From: Actinomyces ruminicola
Lineage (GTDB): Bacteria > Actinomycetota > Actinomycetes > Actinomycetales > Actinomycetaceae
Reading direction: 5' to 3'
Assembly: GCF_900103885.1 (NCBI RefSeq)
Contig: NZ_FNIM01000004.1
Span: 1-64,000 of the forward strand
DNA: 64,000 nt
Shown here: piece by piece, positions 1 through 8,219 of the stretch
Layout: each line of letters begins with the position of its first letter
How positions within the stretch are numbered: position 1 is the stretch's first letter
Notes under the pieces: generated by a model
What the model was told of the DNA's origin: nothing
Seen by the model: the letters and a program-made list of their open reading frames with translations, nothing else
Database searches by the model: none
Position numbers and translations under genes: made by a program

Positions 1-633
1 CGCCACCTCCTCACACATCGCCGCAGCCTTCACCGCAGCCCGCGCATCCCGACCAACCGCGAACGGACCATGATTCGCCATCAACACCGCCGGCGACCGC
101 GACCCCGACAACGTCTCAACAATCCCCCGCCCAATCGAGTCATCCCCAATCAACGCAAACGGACCCACCGGAATCTCACCCCCAAACTCATCAGCCATCA
201 TCGTCAAAACACACGGCACCGGCTCCCGCCGCGCCGCCCAAGCCGTCGCATACGTCGAATGCGTATGCACCACCCCACCCACACCATCCATATGCCGATA
301 CACATACGCATGCGCCGCCGTATCCGACGACGGCACCAACCCCTCCGGCGTCCCATCCACAACCTTGTCCCCATCCAGCGTGCACACCACCATATTCTCA
401 GCACAAAACTCCTCATACGCCACCCCCGACGGCTTAATCACAAACAACCCCGTCCTCTCCACACTCCCATCCGCCCGGGTCACCACCACCCGCTCAGACA
501 CATTCCCAGCCGTCCACACCACCAAACCCCACCGAATCAACTCCCCATGCAAACCAGCCACCCGCTCACGCGCAGCCGCCACCGCCCCACGCACACCATC
601 ATCCAAATCAGCCAGGACGATTCGTTCGGTCAT
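1..633 (-). CDS. araD: L-ribulose-5-phosphate 4-epimerase, 3' end cut by window edge
   Basis: The first 211 codons of a class II aldolase/epimerase family protein are present; the frame is still open at base 1. The family interconverts L-ribulose 5-phosphate and D-xylulose 5-phosphate in the cytoplasm, the last step of arabinose catabolism. Visible landmarks are TAGNVS near residue 41, KPSGVAYEE near 67, PSSDT near 101, the zinc-binding HTHS (His123 and His125) and ANHGPF with the third zinc histidine (His188). This pattern fits AraD better than fuculose-phosphate aldolase. ATG at 633 has GGAGAAGAAC directly upstream. Oddity: codons end almost only in G or T (GTG, GGT, GCG, GAT, TTG), whereas neighbouring genes prefer C or G, so its base usage is unlike the rest of the window. 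The locus would receive arabinose released by the GH127 operon next door. Confidence 0.93.
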   Translation of the reverse strand, partial: MTERIVLADLDDGVRGAVAAARERVAGLHGELIRWGLVVWTAGNVSERVVVTRADGSVERTGLFVIKPSGVAYEEFCAENMVVCTLDGDKVVDGTPEGLVPSSDTAAHAYVYRHMDGVGGVVHTHSTYATAWAARREPVPCVLTMMADEFGGEIPVGPFALIGDDSIGRGIVETLSGSRSPAVLMANHGPFAVGRDARAAVKAAAMCEEVA

Positions 634-781
634 GTTCTTCTCCTAGTTGCTCGTCGGGTGGGTCATGGTCTGCAGTGGCACCGTTCAGCACCGTTGCCGC
701 ACTGGTGAGGCCTTGCTGGACGTCCGCTCGTTGGATGCCGCAGGGACCCGGCCGCGGCGATCGTCGCGGCTCAGCACCCCA

Positions 782-810
782 ATAGTGAACGTTCACATCT
801 TAGATGTCAA
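782..810 (-). promoter_or_regulatory. araD promoter with overlapping operators
   Basis: Reading leftward, TTGACA (805-810) and CACTAT (782-787) are separated by 17 bp, a good sigma-70-like promoter. The spacer and -10 are covered by the perfect 12-bp palindrome GTGAACGTTCAC (785-796), and a second inverted repeat, ACATCT-T-AGATGT, occupies 795-807. The placement suggests repression by a LacI- or GntR-type regulator. The predicted transcript would have a leader of about 140 nt before araD. Which regulator binds is not shown by the sequence. Confidence 0.65.
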
Positions 811-1149
811 GAGCCTCACGGAGGCGCTCGGTGGAACGGGCACCCCGGTCGGCACGGCGCCCGGCGCCTGGGGGCAGCGGGAGGCACGGCCTGCGGGCAC
901 TGTAGCGGCGACGGGCGGGTCCGGTACGCCGGTGCCGCCGGGCCGCGCCGGGGCCAATGGCGGGTACCGGGACGCCGACGGCGACCACCGGGACCGTTGA
1001 GGACGCGGATTCGCCCGCCAGGACGCTGGGCGCCTCGAGGACGCGGGTCTGGGCAGCCTTGTTGTCTATACAGCTCCGGGGCTACTGAGTCTCATGACTC
1101 CCGGGATGCCAGCGTGCCCGCCACCCCCGCGACGCCGGCAGCCCCGCAC
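811..1149. other. intergenic, no gene seen
   Basis: Open frames exist on both strands but none has a ribosome binding site, a recognisable domain or the C-ending codon bias of nearby genes. I see no RNA gene or terminator here. Confidence 0.6.
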
Positions 1150-1151
1150 CG

Positions 1152-1281
1152 TTGGACCATCTGCCGCCACTTGGACCGCCTACCGCCACTTGGACCGTCC
1201 TAGACGCGTTCTCAGACGGTCCAAGCGGACACACGCGGTCCAAATAGCGGAGCGCGGTCCAAGTAGCGGAGCGCGGTTCAA
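1152..1281. repeat. 19-bp repeat array that inverts at its centre
   Basis: TTGGACC occurs at 1152, 1171 and 1190, exactly 19 bp apart. After a short centre its reverse complement GGTCCAA (last copy GGTTCAA) occurs at 1218, 1237, 1256 and 1275, again exactly 19 bp apart. The fullest unit is GCGGTCCAAGTAGCGGAGC. The two arms could fold into a long imperfect cruciform or RNA hairpin, or could be an iterated protein-binding site. No coding frame explains the periodicity, because 19 is not a multiple of three. Confidence 0.85.
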
Positions 1282-1283
1282 GC

Positions 1284-1776
1284 GGAGCATGCGCGGGGAG
1301 GGCAACTCGGCATAAGTATCCGGGGCGCCGCGGGGCAGGCTCACGAAGCCTTGCCGCTCCGCACCAGCCGTCGACCGAAAGACACCAGCCGCCAACGCAT
1401 CTGCCGCCGCACCCAAAAGACGAAGCGCCGGATCCCGACCGCCACGTGGCCTGGTGGTCATCCCTCGAACACCACGCCCCGTTTCGGCCAGCCCGACCGC
1501 GGCGCCGCGCAAGACGCCCCCGTTGTGCCAGCGCCAGAGCCTCGCGGCTTCTGACACCCCCAGAACCAACGCGATCCGATAGCCCCAGAAACCACGAGAC
1601 AACACAGCGGGTATGGGCTGCGTGCTCGGTGTCAGTCGCGCATTCTCGACGGCTTGCCCGCGTCACCGTCCGCTATTGTCCGCGCGTCCGCGCCGTCGCC
1701 CGCCATACCGCAGTCCCGCACCCACGGCGTCCACCCGGCGCCCGCCGAAATACCGCACTCACAACCGGACAAGCCG
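1284..1776. other. intergenic, no supported gene
   Basis: A leftward open frame from about 1605 has some protein-like stretches (ALRLLGAAADALAAGVF) but runs into the repeat array, lacks a clear start signal and matches no family I recognise. It may be a decayed gene. No terminator for the yesL-like gene was recognised. Confidence 0.4.
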
Positions 1777-2517
1777 TCAGTGCTCCGCCAGTGCCCGAAT
1801 GGCGGCCTCGACATCGGCGTCGTCGGGTTCTTCGATCGGCACCGCCGACTCCGGCAGCGGGAGGACGCCCGAGCGCCAGTACAACCAGGCCACGCACCAG
1901 GCGGGCAGGGTCGTACCGAAGACGGGGACCAGCCCTGGACACGCGCGCCACAGCCACAGCCATCCGGCCGCGACGGCCAGCACCGTCAGCGAGTGCGCCG
2001 GACGTGACAGCGCCAGCACCACCACCAGCCTGGCCACCCGCGGCAGGGGCTCGTCGAAGTGCACCGCCACCGGCCAGACGATCAGCGTCACCGCCGCCCA
2101 CAGCACGCTGAGCACCACCACGAGCCCGGACAGCCAGGGAGTGACCTCGCCGACGCCGCCGCGCAGCACCAGCCGGTCGAGCCCGAACAGGGCCCAACCT
2201 GCGAGCAGCACCGCGCCGATCGCCTGCGCGCGCCAGAACTCTTGGCGCCACACCCGCCAGAACTCCCGCCACAGGCCGGGCCGTTCGGCTACCACCAGAT
2301 TGCCCGCCTCCAAGGCCTGATTGAGCAGGTCGCGCCGAATGACGGCGTTGAGAGCCAGAGTCGCCGGCGCCGCACCGATAATGACCCCTCCGGCAGCGAC
2401 CCCCAGCAGCCAGACCAGATGCAGGACGAACAGGCGTCCTACTACCTCGCCGATGCGTACGTGCCACCCCACGAGGGCGGGCATGACGCGCCCCCGTGGG
2501 GCGGACTGGCGGCTCAT
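1777..2517 (-). CDS. YesL/DUF624 family membrane protein
   Basis: A 246-residue polytopic membrane protein with about five hydrophobic segments and a short acidic C-terminus (EEPDDADVEAAIRALAEH). The length, the N-terminal pattern and the position fit the YesL (DUF624) family, which often sits beside LplB/YtcP-type permeases in oligosaccharide loci; its molecular role is not established. ATG at 2517 overlaps the stop codon of the upstream permease as ATGA, so it is probably translationally coupled and is the last gene of the arabinofuranoside importer operon. An internal ATG lies 11 residues in and is a weaker candidate start. Confidence 0.72.
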   Translation of the reverse strand: MSRQSAPRGRVMPALVGWHVRIGEVVGRLFVLHLVWLLGVAAGGVIIGAAPATLALNAVIRRDLLNQALEAGNLVVAERPGLWREFWRVWRQEFWRAQAIGAVLLAGWALFGLDRLVLRGGVGEVTPWLSGLVVVLSVLWAAVTLIVWPVAVHFDEPLPRVARLVVVLALSRPAHSLTVLAVAAGWLWLWRACPGLVPVFGTTLPAWCVAWLYWRSGVLPLPESAVPIEEPDDADVEAAIRALAEH

Positions 2518-3464
2518 CCCTTCACCGCTCCGATCAGCACGCCCTTCTCGAAGTACTTCTGCAGGAAGGGATACACGACGATCACGGGCAGGGTGGACAC
2601 CACGATCACCCCGTACTTGATCTGGTCGGCGTATCGCTGCGCGTAGGCGCCTCCAGACCCGCCGCCACCGCCGGCCCCGCCGGAGAATGCCTGGTTGGAC
2701 AGCAGGATGTCTCGCAGGACGATCTGGAGCGGCTGCTTGGCGTAGTCGCGCACGAAGATGAGGCCGGTGAAGAAGTCGTTCCAGTGCTGCACCAGGTAGT
2801 ACAGCCCGATCACCGAGATGATCGCCTTCGACAACGGCAGCGCCATGGTGGCGAAGAACCTGAAGTAGTCCGCGCCGTCTAGCGTCGCCGCCTCGTAGAG
2901 CTCCTCGGGCAGGGAGTTCTCGAAGAATGAGCGGGCAATGATCAGGTTGTAGACGTTGACCGCCGAAGGCAGGATGAACACCAGCCAGTTGTCCAGTAGT
3001 CCGAGGTCCTTGTAGAGCAGATAGGTGGGAATGAGCCCGCCGCTGAAGAACATGGTGAACGCGAAGAACAGCATGAGCGGGCGCCGCGGCCGGAACTCCC
3101 TGCGGGACAGCGCGAAGGCCGCAGGCAGGGTGACCGCGAGGTTCAAGGCCGTGCCCACCGCCGTGTACACGATCGTGTTGCGGTATCCGGTCCAGATACG
3201 CCCGTCGCCGAGGATCTGTTCATAGCCGAACAGGCTCAGCCGTTTGGGGAGCATGATGACCTCCCCGGTGGCCACGGCGTTGGAGTCGCTGATGGACGCG
3301 ATCAGCACGAAGTAGATCGGATACAGGGTCGCGAACACTACGAGCACGCAGGCCAGCAGCACGCCGAGGTCGAACAGCCTCTCCCCCGACGACCAGCGCC
3401 GACGTTGAGACGGAGGTCGCCCAGCCGCGCGGGATCGGCCCGGTGAGAGCGATGTGGTGGTCAT
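2514..3464 (-). CDS. carbohydrate ABC permease, YtcP/LplC type
   Basis: A 316-residue inner-membrane permease with six predicted helices. The EAA loop reads LYEAATLDGADYF and the C-terminus ends FEKGVLIGAVKG, typical of CUT1 second permeases that work with LplB-like partners. A Gly/Ser-rich insert (GGAGGGGGSGG) precedes AYAQRYADQ, unusual in length but in the usual variable periplasmic region. ATG at 3464 was chosen over upstream in-frame codons because GGAGGA lies just before it and it falls after the preceding permease stop (13-bp gap). Its partners are the permease at 3478-4431 and the lipoprotein at 4428-6053. No ATPase gene is nearby. Confidence 0.88.
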   Translation of the reverse strand: MTTTSLSPGRSRAAGRPPSQRRRWSSGERLFDLGVLLACVLVVFATLYPIYFVLIASISDSNAVATGEVIMLPKRLSLFGYEQILGDGRIWTGYRNTIVYTAVGTALNLAVTLPAAFALSRREFRPRRPLMLFFAFTMFFSGGLIPTYLLYKDLGLLDNWLVFILPSAVNVYNLIIARSFFENSLPEELYEAATLDGADYFRFFATMALPLSKAIISVIGLYYLVQHWNDFFTGLIFVRDYAKQPLQIVLRDILLSNQAFSGGAGGGGGSGGAYAQRYADQIKYGVIVVSTLPVIVVYPFLQKYFEKGVLIGAVKG

Positions 3465-3477
3465 GTCTCCTCCTTCG

Positions 3478-4431
3478 TCACCACAGGCTCGTGTCAGACA
3501 CCCGCTTCGCGATGCGGTTGGCAAGCACGAGGAAGGTGAAGTTGATGAGCGTGTTGAACAGGCCGATGGCAGTCGAGTAGCTGAACTGGCTGCTGAGAAT
3601 GCCGATCTTGTAGGTGTAGGTCGAGATGACCTCGGAGACCGGCAGGTTCAGGGTGTTCTGCATCAGGAACACCTTTTCGAAGCCGGTGTTGAGTACGTTG
3701 CCCATGTTGAGAATGAGCAGGATGATCATCGTGGGCACCAGGGCGGGTATGTCCACGTGGCGAATGAGTTGCCACCGGTTGGCCCCGTCGATGCGGGCGG
3801 CCTCGTACAGCTGGGTGTTGACGCCGGCCAGTGCCGCCAGATAGATGATCGAGTTCCATCCGGCGTGCTGCCAGATGTCGGACAGGACGTAGACCGGGAC
3901 GAAGCTGCCCGTATCCCCCAGGAAGTTGGTGCCGGAGATGCCAATGGATGCCAGCAGCCGCGTCAGCAGGCCGTCGCTGGGAGACAGGAACACCTGCAGC
4001 ATGCCCACGATCACCACCACGGAGATGAAGTGCGGCAGGTAGGTGATGGTCTGGACCCAGCGCTTGATGCGCGAGTGCATCAACTGGTTTATCAGCAGCG
4101 CGAGGATGATCGGGGCGATGAATCCCAGCACGAGTGTGGTCACCGAGATCAGTACGGTGTTGCGCATCAGAGTGGCGAACATCGGGGACTCGAAGAACTG
4201 TTGGAAGTACTTCAGCCCCACGAACTTGCCGCCCGTCAGGCCCGCGGAGAAGTCGAAGTCCCGGAAGGCCAGCTGGATGCCGTACATGGGGACGTAGGCG
4301 AAGACCAGGACGAAGGCGGTGGCCGGCAGCACCATCACCCACAGCTGCCAATAGCGCTTGAAGTGTCTGGCCGGGCCATGCCCGGCATGCCCCGCCGGGG
4401 CACCGCTGCGTCTTGCTACTGCGGTACTCAT
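3478..4431 (-). CDS. carbohydrate ABC permease, LplB type
   Basis: A 317-residue membrane component of a CUT1 importer. It has six transmembrane segments, a positively charged cytoplasmic N-terminus, the segment VMVLPATAFVLVFAYVPMYG (LplB/UgpA-like) and the EAA loop LYEAARIDGANRWQ that contacts the shared ATPase. ATG at 4431 overlaps the stop of the binding-protein gene as ATGA, implying coupled translation. It forms a heterodimer with the permease encoded downstream. The substrate is probably an arabinofuranose-containing oligosaccharide, inferred only from the GH127 gene in the same operon. Confidence 0.88.
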   Translation of the reverse strand: MSTAVARRSGAPAGHAGHGPARHFKRYWQLWVMVLPATAFVLVFAYVPMYGIQLAFRDFDFSAGLTGGKFVGLKYFQQFFESPMFATLMRNTVLISVTTLVLGFIAPIILALLINQLMHSRIKRWVQTITYLPHFISVVVIVGMLQVFLSPSDGLLTRLLASIGISGTNFLGDTGSFVPVYVLSDIWQHAGWNSIIYLAALAGVNTQLYEAARIDGANRWQLIRHVDIPALVPTMIILLILNMGNVLNTGFEKVFLMQNTLNLPVSEVISTYTYKIGILSSQFSYSTAIGLFNTLINFTFLVLANRIAKRVSDTSLW

Positions 4432-6053
4432 TGCTTCGAGGCCATGTAGTCGTCGTAGTACTGCTGCATCTTGGCGATGTTGTCCTCAAGGCCCGAGGCC
4501 TTGACGGTGGCGAGGTAGTCGTCCCACTGCTCCTCGACCCCGCCGTTGGTGATCCAATCGGCGAACTTGGTCTGCGTGGTGTTGAGCATGGTGGTGTCGA
4601 CCAGCGCCATCGCGTTGATGTCCTCGGCGCTCATCTTGATGAACTGGGCGGGATAGACGTCCTGGTCCAGATCCATGTTGTCGATGGCGGGTTGCAGCGG
4701 CACCGACTCGTCGATGGCCTCCTGCAGGTCGGTGGGCAGCTCTACGGTGATGTCGTCGCGGATCCACATGGGGCCGTTGTCCGCCAGGGTGGAGGTCCAC
4801 TTCCAGGTGGAGGGGTCGGTGCCGTCCTCGGCCGGCAGCACCTTGTAGGTGGTCTCGTCGACCTTCTCAATATTGGGGCCGATGTCTCCGAAGAGCACCT
4901 GCAGGCTCATCTCCTGGTCATAGAAGGCGTTGAGAGCCTTCAGCGCCGCCTCCTTGTTGGGCGTAGCGGCCGAGACCACGATCTGGTTGGCGGGGAAGTT
5001 CTCGCCGAAGCCGTCGTAACTCCAGACGACGGGCGCGGCCTGTCCGGCCTTCTGCGCCAGCACGGGCATGGCCTCGTACTGCTCGTAGATCTCGGGGCCG
5101 AAGCGGTCCGAACGCGTCCAGCCCCAGGTGAAGCCGACCGTGGCCACGCCGTCCCCCGGACCGCGCGCGGCGGACTGGTAGGCCGAGTAGTCCTGAGTCA
5201 GCACCTCCGCGGAGATCAGTCCGGCCGCGTAGCACTTGTGCAGGAAGACCATGACGTCGCGGTAGCGCTCGTCGATGAGGAAGTTGGAGACCTTGCCGTC
5301 CTGGAGGAAGTAGCCCTGCCCGCCGCCGGAGGACAGGGGCAGGCCGGTGGATCCGAGCAGCAGCACGGATTGGAAGTAGCCGAAGCCCGTGGTTCCTACC
5401 GGGCTCCAGTCCATAGGGATCACCTTCGCCCCGGTTCCGGTCGGATCTCCTTCTTTGAAGGCGAGTAGCACGTCGTACAGCTCGTCCCAGGTGGTGGGCA
5501 TGTCCAGGCCCAGCGCGTCCAACCACTGGCGGTTGATGTACTGGTGCTGCACCGTGGGCGGCCAGAAGCGCTTGTACCCGGGGACGGCATAGATCGCACC
5601 GCTGTTCTGAGTGGCCAGGGCCATGAGTTCCGGCTTGGCCGCCAGCATCTCCTTGACGTTGGGAATGGCGTCAAGATCGTCGGAGAGATCCTCGAAGAGC
5701 GTGCCATAGGTGGCCAGGTCGGAGTCCGAGATGGCCCCGGTGCCGACGATCAGGTCGGGGACGTCGCCCGCGGCGAGCATGGTGGACTTCTTCTGATCCC
5801 AGTCTGCGGAGACCTCCTCCCAGGTGATGGGCATGCCCGCGACGTCTTCGAGCTGCTTGACCCATGCCATCTGCGCCATCGGCTTGGTCAGGGCGTGCTT
5901 GAGCACAAGGATGCGCAGGCCATTGGAGCCGCCCGAGCCGGATCCGCCGCATGCGGCGAGCGTGCCGCCGGCCGCCGCGACGGCGGTGGCAGCCGCCAGG
6001 CTCCGCAGGACGGTGCGTCGGCTAAGCGCCGGCACACGTGGACAGGTGTTCAT
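4428..6053 (-). CDS. sugar-binding lipoprotein, LplA-like
   Basis: A 541-residue extracellular solute-binding protein. The N-terminus has a twin arginine (SRRTVLRSL), a hydrophobic core and a lipobox ending at Cys35 (TLAAC), so it is a membrane-anchored lipoprotein, possibly Tat-exported. The large size and the pairing with LplB/YtcP permeases fit the family 1 binding proteins for oligosaccharides. ATG at 6053 follows AAAGGAGAG; upstream in-frame codons would place extra residues before the signal peptide. The gap to the GH127 gene is 65 bp and the 3' end overlaps the permease gene by 4 bp, so all are one operon. The ligand cannot be read from sequence. Confidence 0.9.
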   Translation of the reverse strand: MNTCPRVPALSRRTVLRSLAAATAVAAAGGTLAACGGSGSGGSNGLRILVLKHALTKPMAQMAWVKQLEDVAGMPITWEEVSADWDQKKSTMLAAGDVPDLIVGTGAISDSDLATYGTLFEDLSDDLDAIPNVKEMLAAKPELMALATQNSGAIYAVPGYKRFWPPTVQHQYINRQWLDALGLDMPTTWDELYDVLLAFKEGDPTGTGAKVIPMDWSPVGTTGFGYFQSVLLLGSTGLPLSSGGGQGYFLQDGKVSNFLIDERYRDVMVFLHKCYAAGLISAEVLTQDYSAYQSAARGPGDGVATVGFTWGWTRSDRFGPEIYEQYEAMPVLAQKAGQAAPVVWSYDGFGENFPANQIVVSAATPNKEAALKALNAFYDQEMSLQVLFGDIGPNIEKVDETTYKVLPAEDGTDPSTWKWTSTLADNGPMWIRDDITVELPTDLQEAIDESVPLQPAIDNMDLDQDVYPAQFIKMSAEDINAMALVDTTMLNTTQTKFADWITNGGVEEQWDDYLATVKASGLEDNIAKMQQYYDDYMASKQ

Positions 6054-6118
6054 GGTTCTCTCCTTTGAGCGAGGGTTGGGGAATGGACAAGAGAGGGAAG
6101 GCGTGGCCGGCAGCACGG

Positions 6119-8077
6119 TCATGCCGTCGGGATCCACACGCGCATGGCGCCGGGGCCGCGGTTGCCCCAGGTGGAGAAGGGCACCAGGTCGACCTCGACC
6201 CTTCGGGATGCCGCCACCCGTGCGCCCCAGGTGGCGGGGCGGTACAGCGGGTTCTCGGTCTCACGCACCTTCACGCCGATGCGCAGCGATGGGGCCGGGG
6301 CGGCAGCCGCGGGCGGCAGCTCAATGGCCGTCGGCGGTTCGGGCAGGTAGACGTCGTCGACGGCTACGCCCTCGGGCAGGTCCGCTTGCTCCAGGCAGTA
6401 CAGGATCGGGCCGCGTTCCAGCGCGACGGCGCCGCGAACGGCATCCACCCGGTGGTTGGCTGCGGTCCAGCGGGCACGGAGCGGGAGTTGCAAGAAAGCG
6501 CCGTCGACGTCGTCGGCCGGGATGACCACGTAGCCGCGAGCGCGCTCGGCGTCCGTAACCGACCGCTGCCTGTCGGCAGCCCGCAGTGTGACGCCCTCGG
6601 CCCACGCCGGGATGCGCACCCGCACCGCCGACCCGAGTGGCAGCGCCGGACCGTTCACGTGCAGGGAGATTTCACCGTCGGCGGGGTAGTCGGTGCGGAC
6701 CGCCAGAGTGCCACCGCCGAGGGCGTCAGGCAGGCCGATGTCGCAGGCGACCAGTTGGTGCAGCTCCAGCACGGGCCCGTCGGCGACTTCCAGGACGCTG
6801 GCGACATAGGCACCGGCCTGGGCGATGGTGCGGGCGATATTGGGCGGGCAACAGGCACAGGCGTACCAGGGTTGGCGCTCGGCGGGGGCGTTCTCCTCAC
6901 TGAAGCGGTCGGGGCGGCGCTGCATCGGGTTGGAGTAGAAGAAGCGAGTGCCTCCCTCATCCACTGCGGCGGCCAGGGCGTTGAAGAGCTCGCGCTCCAT
7001 CACGTCGGCGTAGCGGCGGTCCTCGCCGGCCAGCAGCATGCGCCAGGTCCACTGCAGGTCGGCGATGGTCGCGCAGGTCTCGGCGTAGGCCCGGTCCGCG
7101 GGGAGCTCGTAGTCGTTGCCGAAGGACTCGTCGCGATGGCGGGAGCCGAAGGCTCCGGAAAGGTACATCTTGCGCTCGTGGGCACGGTCCCACTGCTCAC
7201 GCATGACCTCATGCAGCAGCTCCTCGCCGGTTTCCAGGTACAGGTCGGTCACCCCCGCGTTCAGGTAGAGCTGGCGGACCGCGTGGCCGGTCGGGTCGAC
7301 GGCGTCGCGTACAGGCCGGTGATCCTGGTAGTAGCGGCGACCGAAGCCCTCGCCCGGCAGAATGTCGCGGCCGCGCTGGTTGACCAGGTGCTCGGCCAGG
7401 CGCAGCCAGCGCGCCTGGCCGGTGTGGCGGTACAGCTCGATGAGGGCGGTCTCGACCTCGGGGTGCCCCGGGATGCCTTCCTCGCGGCCGGGACCGAAGC
7501 GGCGGTCCACCAGGGCGGCGAAGCGAATCGCGACCTGGAGCAGGTCCTCTCGGCCCGCCGCCCGGTCCAGGGCCACGGCGGCCTGAATCAGGTGGCCGAG
7601 CACGTACATCTCGTGGTTGCGATCCAGTTCGGCGAAGCGCCTGGAGGGGGCGACCCCCTGGATCCAGGTGTGCAGGTAGCCGGTGGGTTCCTGTACGCGC
7701 GCGATGAGCGCAACGGCGTCGTCGAGCCAGGAGTCGAAGCGGTGAGTGCCGGAACGGGCGATCTCCCAGGCGACGGCTTCAATGACCTTGTACAGGTCCG
7801 AGTCGGCGAAGACGAAGCCCCGGTAGGGAGCGCCGGACTCGCCGATGACGCGCCGGAAGTTGTTCATGACGCCGGAGGCCTCCAGCTGCCCGATGCAGTG
7901 GGGGATGGTTTTGGAGGCGTTGCGCTCCTGCCAGCGGCCGAGCAGGCTCTCCGGACGAATGCGGACGCGCTCGAGGCCGAGCGGGGCACGACCGGCGGGG
8001 CGGGCGCGGGGTCCCGGTGCGGCCGGGGCGCATTGGCAGATCGGCGCCCCGGTCTCCTCCATATCGAGTGGCGTCAT
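6119..8077 (-). CDS. GH127 beta-L-arabinofuranosidase
   Basis: A 652-residue glycoside hydrolase family 127 enzyme, which removes L-arabinofuranose from beta-linked arabino-oligosaccharides such as those on hydroxyproline-rich plant proteins. Characteristic residues are in place: Glu317 in HRDESFG, Glu333 and Cys335 in AYAETC, and Cys409-Cys410 in CACCPPN. Their spacing matches Glu322, Glu338, Cys340, Cys417 and Cys418 of Bifidobacterium HypBA1, where zinc-bound Cys417 is the nucleophile. There is no signal peptide, so it acts in the cytoplasm after import. ATG at 8077 follows GAGGAG; earlier in-frame codons lie inside the promoter. It is the first gene of the importer operon and sits below two LacI regulators. 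Confidence 0.93.
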   Translation of the reverse strand: MTPLDMEETGAPICQCAPAAPGPRARPAGRAPLGLERVRIRPESLLGRWQERNASKTIPHCIGQLEASGVMNNFRRVIGESGAPYRGFVFADSDLYKVIEAVAWEIARSGTHRFDSWLDDAVALIARVQEPTGYLHTWIQGVAPSRRFAELDRNHEMYVLGHLIQAAVALDRAAGREDLLQVAIRFAALVDRRFGPGREEGIPGHPEVETALIELYRHTGQARWLRLAEHLVNQRGRDILPGEGFGRRYYQDHRPVRDAVDPTGHAVRQLYLNAGVTDLYLETGEELLHEVMREQWDRAHERKMYLSGAFGSRHRDESFGNDYELPADRAYAETCATIADLQWTWRMLLAGEDRRYADVMERELFNALAAAVDEGGTRFFYSNPMQRRPDRFSEENAPAERQPWYACACCPPNIARTIAQAGAYVASVLEVADGPVLELHQLVACDIGLPDALGGGTLAVRTDYPADGEISLHVNGPALPLGSAVRVRIPAWAEGVTLRAADRQRSVTDAERARGYVVIPADDVDGAFLQLPLRARWTAANHRVDAVRGAVALERGPILYCLEQADLPEGVAVDDVYLPEPPTAIELPPAAAAPAPSLRIGVKVRETENPLYRPATWGARVAASRRVEVDLVPFSTWGNRGPGAMRVWIPTA

Positions 8078-8108
8078 TGTCAACTCCTCTGGCCGTTGTG
8101 ACACGTCC

Positions 8109-8137
8109 ATCATGACCCCCTGATTAAACGTTGTCAA
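8109..8137 (-). promoter_or_regulatory. GH127 operon promoter with LacI-like operator
   Basis: Reading leftward, TTGACA (8132-8137) and CATGAT (8109-8114) are 17 bp apart. The -35 box is part of a 16-bp sequence TTGACAACGTTTAATC (8122-8137) centred on CG in the manner of LacI-family operators. A 14-of-16 match recurs at 10401-10416 upstream of the two lacI genes. Confidence 0.6.
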
Positions 8138-8219
8138 CCACGATTAAGTGATTCAGGGCACAACCCGGCGTCGAGGTGGCGTTGCGAGAGGGGAAAGCGC
8201 CGGGCGGCGTGCGGGCGGT

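Noticed and set aside
1152-1281. CRISPR array or tRNA-like cluster
   Set aside because: The unit is 19 bp with no spacers and changes orientation; no tRNA features.
1082-1666. possible hypothetical gene on the minus strand
   Set aside because: The frame crosses the 19-bp repeat array, has weak codon bias and no ribosome site; kept only as a low-confidence remark in the intergenic entry.
6038-8101. 687-codon rightward frame
   Set aside because: Antisense to the GH127 gene, whose catalytic motifs are clear on the other strand.
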